A model generated the notes under the pieces. It saw only the letters and a list, made by a program, of their open reading frames with translations, searched no databases and had not been told where the DNA came from. Positions 22,477 through 26,401 of a stretch of DNA of 26,401 nt are shown one piece after another. The stretch comes from an uncultured Lachnospiraceae bacterium. Lineage in GTDB: Bacteria > Bacillota > Clostridia > Lachnospirales > Lachnospiraceae. How positions within the stretch are numbered: position 1 is the stretch's first letter; every line of letters begins with the position of its first letter. A program made the translations under genes and the position numbers. The stretch lies in contig CALAEX010000202.1 in NCBI GenBank assembly GCA_937891165.1, positions 1-26,401 of the forward strand, read 5' to 3'.

Positions 22477-23343
22477 CTATTTCTCCATTCTACTATAACT
22501 ACTCCACAAACGAAGTAATTCCATCTTAGCTTCTTCTACTGTAGTTGCATCAGAAGATACTGGAATTCCTTGCTCTTTTAAATGGTGCATTAAATAAGTA
22601 ACTTGTGGTGCAGCAAGTCCCATGCGTTCTAATTCCTTATAATGAATAAATACTTCCTTTGGTGTTCCATCAAACTGTACACTTCCATGGTCCATAACAA
22701 TTAAACGGTCCACATACTTTGCTACATCTTCCATACTATGAGAAACTAAAATTACTGTAATTTTTCTCTCTTTTTGAATCTTTGCAATCTGGTCCAAAAT
22801 TTCATCTCGTCCCATTGGGTCAAGACCTGCAGTTGGTTCATCTAAAATCAATACTTCTGGCTTCATTGCTAACACTCCTGCAATTGCCACTCGACGTTTT
22901 TGTCCACCTGATAACTCAAAAGGAGAAGCGTCATATAATTCATCAGATAAACCTACCGTCTTAATTGCTTCAAACGTTCTCAAATTAACTTCTAACTGAG
23001 GTAATTTCATATTTTTAGGACCAAATTCAACATCTTTTACTACCGTTGTTTCAAACAATTGATGCTCTGGATATTGAAATACCAATCCTACTTTTGTACG
23101 CAATTCTTTTTTACTAAAATCTTCATCATAAATATCTCTGCCATTATAATAAATCGTACCACTCGTTGCCTTTAATAAGCCATTCAAATGCTGAATCAAA
23201 GTAGACTTTCCAGAACCTGTATGCCCAATCAAACCAATAAATTGTCCATCTGGAATCGTTATATTAATATCCTTTAATGCATGTTTTTCATATGCTGTTC
23301 CTGCACTATAGGTATGATTTAAATGGTCAATTACAATCGCCAT
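22477..23343 (-). CDS. ecfA2: Energy-coupling factor transporter ATPase EcfA2
   Basis: A 288-residue ATPase pairing with EcfA1. Walker A is GHTGSGKST (40-48), the Q-loop is VFQYPEHQLFETTV (near 83-96), the signature LSGGQKRRVAIAG, Walker B VLILDEPTAGLDP and the switch His in VILVSHSMEDV. I chose the ATG at 23341-23343, preceded by GAGG seven bases away. An in-frame ATG 36 bases earlier has no ribosome binding site and adds residues foreign to the family. The EHQLFE Q-loop and position after ecfA1 support EcfA2 over EcfA1. Confidence 0.96.
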   Translation of the reverse strand: MAIVIDHLNHTYSAGTAYEKHALKDINITIPDGQFIGLIGHTGSGKSTLIQHLNGLLKATSGTIYYNGRDIYDEDFSKKELRTKVGLVFQYPEHQLFETTVVKDVEFGPKNMKLPQLEVNLRTFEAIKTVGLSDELYDASPFELSGGQKRRVAIAGVLAMKPEVLILDEPTAGLDPMGRDEILDQIAKIQKERKITVILVSHSMEDVAKYVDRLIVMDHGSVQFDGTPKEVFIHYKELERMGLAAPQVTYLMHHLKEQGIPVSSDATTVEEAKMELLRLWSSYSRMEK

Positions 23344-23398
23344 AGTATTCCTCAACTTTCTTGTCAATCGAATATTCATAATCTGTTTTACTACTTAA

Positions 23399-24259
23399 CT
23401 AATATTTCTTCATAATTGCCTTCATTTCTTTTGTAAATTCTTCTATTGTAAGAATCCCATCTGGCAATGACATTCCTGCTTTCTTTAATTCCCATGCTAA
23501 TTCTGTTACTTGTGGAACATCCAGACGATGTGCCTTTAATTCTTCTACTTGAGAAAATACTTCCTTTGGTGTTCCTTGCATCACAATTTTTCCACCATCC
23601 ATAACAATAACTTTATCCGCATGAATGACTTCATCCATATAATGTGTAATCAATAGTACTGTTACCTTTTCTTTTTGATTTAATTCTCGCAATGTCCGAA
23701 TTACTTCTTTTCTTCCACTAGGATCTAACATTGCCGTTGGTTCATCTAATACAATACACTTTGGCTTCATTGCCATAATCCCTGCAATTGCCACTCTCTG
23801 TTTTTGCCCACCTGATAACTTATTTGGAGAATGATGCCGATACTCTAACATACCAACTGCTTTTAAACTCTCCTCTACACGCTTCCAAATGTCTTCTGAT
23901 GGAACTCCTAAATTTTCTGGACCAAATGCCACATCTTCCTCTACTACAGAAGCAATAATCTGATTATCTGGATTTTGAAATACCATACCAGCAGACTGTC
24001 TAACATCCCAAATATTTTCTGGCTCTGCCACACTTTTTCCAGCTACATAGAGAGTTCCTTCGGTTGGTTCTAAAATAGCATTGATTTGCTTCGCAATCGT
24101 AGACTTCCCAGAACCATTATGCCCTAAAATTGCAACAAAGTCCCCACTCTGAATGTCCATATCTACGCCATCCACCGCACGGACAATATCTTCTACATTT
24201 CCTTCTTCATCCCTACGAATATATTCAAATGCTAATTTTACTGCTTTAATCATTTCCAT
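23399..24259 (-). CDS. ecfA1: Energy-coupling factor transporter ATPase EcfA1
   Basis: A 286-residue ATPase of the ECF vitamin transporter. Walker A is GHNGSGKST (46-54), the Q-loop region VFQNPDNQIIASVVEEDVAF is characteristic of EcfA1, then LSGGQKQRVAIAG, Walker B CIVLDEPTAMLDP and the switch in VLLITHYMDEV. The ATG at 24257-24259 has AGAGG about 12 bases upstream; the in-frame ATG two codons later is an alternative. It is the first gene of its operon, separated from rplQ by a terminator and a promoter. Confidence 0.96.
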   Translation of the reverse strand: MEMIKAVKLAFEYIRRDEEGNVEDIVRAVDGVDMDIQSGDFVAILGHNGSGKSTIAKQINAILEPTEGTLYVAGKSVAEPENIWDVRQSAGMVFQNPDNQIIASVVEEDVAFGPENLGVPSEDIWKRVEESLKAVGMLEYRHHSPNKLSGGQKQRVAIAGIMAMKPKCIVLDEPTAMLDPSGRKEVIRTLRELNQKEKVTVLLITHYMDEVIHADKVIVMDGGKIVMQGTPKEVFSQVEELKAHRLDVPQVTELAWELKKAGMSLPDGILTIEEFTKEMKAIMKKY

Positions 24260-24307
24260 AAGAAAAATATCCTCTTTTCATATTCTTGTTACAAAAATCC
24301 GTGCTTA

Positions 24308-24336
24308 ATCATAGCACACTTTTCTCCATTACACAA
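24308..24336 (-). promoter_or_regulatory. Promoter of the ecfA1-ecfA2-ecfT-truA operon
   Basis: The minus strand reads TTGTGT (24331-24336), 17 bases, then TATGAT (24308-24313), with a TGC extension just before the -10. It lies immediately after the rplQ terminator, so the ECF genes are controlled separately from the ribosomal operon. The leader is about 45 bases. Confidence 0.7.
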
Positions 24337-24340
24337 GAAT

Positions 24341-24386
24341 AAAAATAAAAACTCGGTAAACTAGAGTCTACCGAGTCTTTTTATTT
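24341..24386. terminator. Intrinsic terminator after rplQ
   Basis: On the minus strand an 8-bp stem ACTCGGTA/TACCGAGT (24369-24376 with 24351-24358) and a 10-base loop are followed by TTTTATTTTT. The plus-strand side also carries CTTTTTATTTT, so it can work both ways. It starts about 20 bases after the rplQ stop and closes the rpsD-rpoA-rplQ stretch. Confidence 0.92.
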
Positions 24387-24397
24387 TCATTTTAATT

Positions 24398-24934
24398 TTA
24401 TACTAATTCAATAACAACTTCCATAGCTGCATCGCCCTTACGCTGACCAATCTTAACAATTCTTGTGTAACCACCGTTACGACCAACATACTTAGGAGCG
24501 ATTTCATTGAATAACTTATCTGTCATATCAACTTTCTTTGTATTTTTCTTCTTACCAGCAGCTTCTGTAGGAACTTCTGTTACATCATATAAGAACTTAG
24601 CCATCTGCTTTCTAGCATGAAGTCTAGAAGCGGAATCTTTCTTAATTTCCTTTTCTACTTCATCAAAAACAGTAACCTTCTTACCGTCAACAACTTCTTT
24701 TACTCTCTTGCCATTTTCGTCTTTACGAGCAACTTTAGCCTTAACAGTAACAGTTTCAAAGTTATCTTTTTCTTTAACTGCTAAAGTAATCATATGTTCA
24801 GCAATTTTGCGAATTTCTTTTGCCTTAGATTCTGTAGTAACAATCTTGCCATGATATAACAAATTTGTTACTTGATTTCTTAACAATGCTTTTCTCTGGC
24901 TGGAAGTTCTGCCAAGTTTTCTATAGCCTGCCAT
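24398..24934 (-). CDS. rplQ: 50S ribosomal protein L17
   Basis: A 178-residue L17, about 55 residues longer than the E. coli form. The N-terminal core MAGYRKLGRTSSQRKALLRN is diagnostic, as is the C-terminal GGYTRIVKIGQRKGDAAMEVVIELV. The extra length is a charged central insertion (about residues 60-110) with many Lys and Glu. Long forms occur in some Clostridia, so this is probably a lineage trait and not a fusion. It follows rpoA by 17 bases, with AGGAGG before ATG. Confidence 0.97.
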   Translation of the reverse strand: MAGYRKLGRTSSQRKALLRNQVTNLLYHGKIVTTESKAKEIRKIAEHMITLAVKEKDNFETVTVKAKVARKDENGKRVKEVVDGKKVTVFDEVEKEIKKDSASRLHARKQMAKFLYDVTEVPTEAAGKKKNTKKVDMTDKLFNEIAPKYVGRNGGYTRIVKIGQRKGDAAMEVVIELV

Positions 24935-24951
24935 TGTCTTACCTCCTATGA

Positions 24952-25917
24952 CTAATCTTCACTCGGATTTAAAGATAAACCGAGTTCTTTCAATTTTGCA
25001 AGTACTTCTTCTAAAGACTTACGACCAAGATTACGAACCTTCATCATATCTTCAGAAGTTCTATTTGTTAATTCTTCTACCGTATTGATGCCAGCTCTCT
25101 TTAAGCAATTATAAGAACGAACAGAAAGTTCTAATTCGTCAATGCTCATCTCAAGAACCTTTTCTTTTCCTTCATCTTCTTTTGCCACAATAATTTCAGC
25201 AGTTTTTGCATTTTCGGACAAGTTAATGAAAGAATCCAAATGTGCACTCAATACTTTAGCTGCAAGACTTACTGCCTCATCTGGAGCTAAAGTACCCTTT
25301 GTAAATACATCCAAAGTCAACTTATCAAAATCTGTAATCTGACCAACACGAGTGTTTTCTACTGTTAAATTTACACGCTCTACTGGTGTATAGATAGAAT
25401 CTACAGCGATAGTTCCAATTGGAAGTTCATCACTCTTATTCTTATCTGCGCTAGTATATCCTCTGCCATTTGTAATAGTTAATTCCATATACAGCTTAGA
25501 ATCAGCTCCACCATTTAAAGTTGCAATTACCTGATCCTTATTCACAATTTCAATATCTGAATCAGCCTTAATATCAGCTGCAGTCACTACACCTTCGCCC
25601 TCAAACTCAATATAAGCTGTTTTAGATTCGTTTGTCTCGCTTGTGTTCTTAATAGCCAGACTCTTGATGTTCATAATGATTTCTGTTACATCTTCTTTTA
25701 CGCCTGGAATGCCACTAAATTCATGAACTACACCGTCAATCTTTACTTGACTAACCGCAGAACCCGGTAAAGAGGAAAGCATAATTCTTCTTAAAGAATT
25801 ACCTAACGTCGTGCCGTATCCTCTTTCTAAAGGCTCTACAACAAAACGACCATATTTTTTATCTTCAGATATTTCAGCAATCTCAATTTTTGCCGGTTTA
25901 AAATCAAAATCAAACAA
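24952..25917 (-). CDS. rpoA: DNA-directed RNA polymerase subunit alpha
   Basis: A 321-residue alpha subunit. The N-terminal dimerisation domain includes GYGTTLGNSLRRIMLSSLPG (about 33-52) and VHEFSGIPGVKEDVTEIIMN. The C-terminal domain, which binds UP elements and activators, has the SVRSYNCLKRAGINTVEEL and RNLGRKSLEEVLAKL segments. I place the start at TTG 25915-25917: AAAAGGAGG lies seven bases upstream and the protein then begins MFDFDFKPAKIEIAE, as other alpha subunits do. A TTG 24 bases earlier would put the Shine-Dalgarno sequence inside the coding region. Confidence 0.96.
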   Translation of the reverse strand: MFDFDFKPAKIEIAEISEDKKYGRFVVEPLERGYGTTLGNSLRRIMLSSLPGSAVSQVKIDGVVHEFSGIPGVKEDVTEIIMNIKSLAIKNTSETNESKTAYIEFEGEGVVTAADIKADSDIEIVNKDQVIATLNGGADSKLYMELTITNGRGYTSADKNKSDELPIGTIAVDSIYTPVERVNLTVENTRVGQITDFDKLTLDVFTKGTLAPDEAVSLAAKVLSAHLDSFINLSENAKTAEIIVAKEDEGKEKVLEMSIDELELSVRSYNCLKRAGINTVEELTNRTSEDMMKVRNLGRKSLEEVLAKLKELGLSLNPSED

Positions 25918-25959
25918 AGCGGACCCTCCTTTTTTGGGCAACAGTACAATATTTGCTTA

Positions 25960-25979
25960 CAAATATTTTGAAATATTTG
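25960..25979. repeat. Short AT palindrome between rpsD and rpoA
   Basis: CAAATATTT (25960-25968) and AAATATTTG (25971-25979) are perfect 9-bp complements with a 2-base centre. A further partial copy, CAATATTTG, sits at 25948-25956. It lies in the 92-base gap between rpsD and the rpoA start. There is no U-tract, so it is not a terminator. It could be a processing or pausing hairpin, or chance in AT-rich DNA. Confidence 0.5.
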
Positions 25980-26009
25980 ATTACTATATTGATTACTGGC
26001 AGCATTATA

Positions 26010-26401
26010 TTATTTGGAATATAATTCGACGATAAGTGTTGGGTTTACAGGAACATCAATTACGTCTCTGGAAGGAATTTCAACAACCTTGCCTGTAAGG
26101 TTTTCATGGTCAGCCTCTAACCAGGATGGAACTGTTCTTCCTTCTGTTACTTCTAATACATCTTTATATCTCTGTGCACTCTTAGCTTTTTCTTTAATGG
26201 AAATAACATCTCCAGCCTTTACCTGATAGGAAGGAATGTTTACACACTTACCATTTACTAAAACGTGCTTATGACCAACAATCTGTCTAGCTTCCTTTCT
26301 TGTTCTTGCATAACCAAGACGGAAGATAACATTATCAAGTCTTAACTCAAGGAGAACTAACATATTATCACCAGTTGTTCCTTCCTTGATTTTCTTAGCT
26401 T
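26010..26401 (-). CDS. rpsD: 30S ribosomal protein S4, N-terminal part cut by the window edge
   Basis: About 130 C-terminal residues of S4 are visible; the reading frame stays open to base 26401. The visible part carries the diagnostic LELRLDNVIFRLGYARTRKE and the S4 RNA-binding motif ARQIVGHKHVLVNGKCVNIP, then VPVNPTLIVELYSK at the C terminus. An in-frame ATG at 26363 is internal, because the codons before it (ending KEGTTGDN) are also S4-like. S4 binds 16S rRNA early in assembly and in many bacteria represses its own operon. It lies directly upstream of rpoA, as in the clostridial alpha operon. Confidence 0.95.
   Translation of the reverse strand, partial: AKKIKEGTTGDNMLVLLELRLDNVIFRLGYARTRKEARQIVGHKHVLVNGKCVNIPSYQVKAGDVISIKEKAKSAQRYKDVLEVTEGRTVPSWLEADHENLTGKVVEIPSRDVIDVPVNPTLIVELYSK

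Noticed and set aside
25918..25941. Upstream TTG start for rpoA
   Set aside because: The strong AAAAGGAGG falls within this extension, and the downstream TTG gives the standard alpha-subunit N terminus.

Overview
The window reads as chromosomal DNA of a low-GC, motile, Gram-positive anaerobe of the Clostridia, most likely Lachnospiraceae-like. This rests on AT-rich DNA with strong AGGAGG ribosome binding sites, Bacillus/Clostridium-type flagellar rod genes next to an MreB paralogue, energy-coupling-factor (ECF) transporter genes directly after the alpha ribosomal operon, and a clostridial DUF4179 anti-sigma protein. Most genes lie on the minus strand. Genus and species cannot be read from this sequence.

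1-7.9 kb (minus strand): a flagellar/competence/recombination block. In transcription order it runs mreB (mbl-like), flgF (flhO), flgG (flhP), a rod-binding FlgJ-type protein, recD2, a sugar nucleotidyltransferase, comFC and a yvyF-like flagellar-region protein, then a bidirectional terminator and the first codons of a further gene leaving the window. A strong sigma-28 promoter overlaps the end of mreB, and a 25-bp hairpin lies right after its expected transcription start. At the extreme left edge a perfect 14-bp inverted repeat brackets a TATAAT box and the start codon of the outgoing gene.

8-14 kb: an accessory siroheme/sulfite region. A LysR regulator is divergent from a one-subunit siroheme plus 2x[4Fe-4S] sulfite/nitrite-reductase-like enzyme. 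Behind the regulator come a binding-protein-dependent FecCD-type importer (binding protein, permease, ATPase with ATGA overlaps) and a precorrin-2 dehydrogenase/ferrochelatase. I read this as one functional unit: a siroheme enzyme, its cofactor-finishing enzyme, a metal- or tetrapyrrole-type importer and a regulator. An unidentified four-helix membrane protein overlaps the tail of the siroheme gene convergently.

14-18.4 kb: an ECF-type sigma factor and its overlapping DUF4179 membrane anti-sigma partner, with the sigma ribosome binding site inside a predicted hairpin. A 46-base palindrome with insertion-sequence-like ends separates them from a convergent unit made of a methyl-accepting chemotaxis protein and an unknown protein.

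18.4-26.4 kb (minus strand): the conserved order rpsD-rpoA-rplQ / ecfA1-ecfA2-ecfT-truA / rplM-rpsI. Each of the last two units has its own promoter, and intrinsic terminators follow rplQ and rpsI. A membrane-anchored, Glu/Lys-rich protein with degenerate S-layer-homology repeats is inserted between truA and rplM. rpsD is cut by the right edge. Three genes (recD2, rpsI, rpoA) appear to start at TTG. I saw no tRNA, rRNA, CRISPR array or intact transposase.
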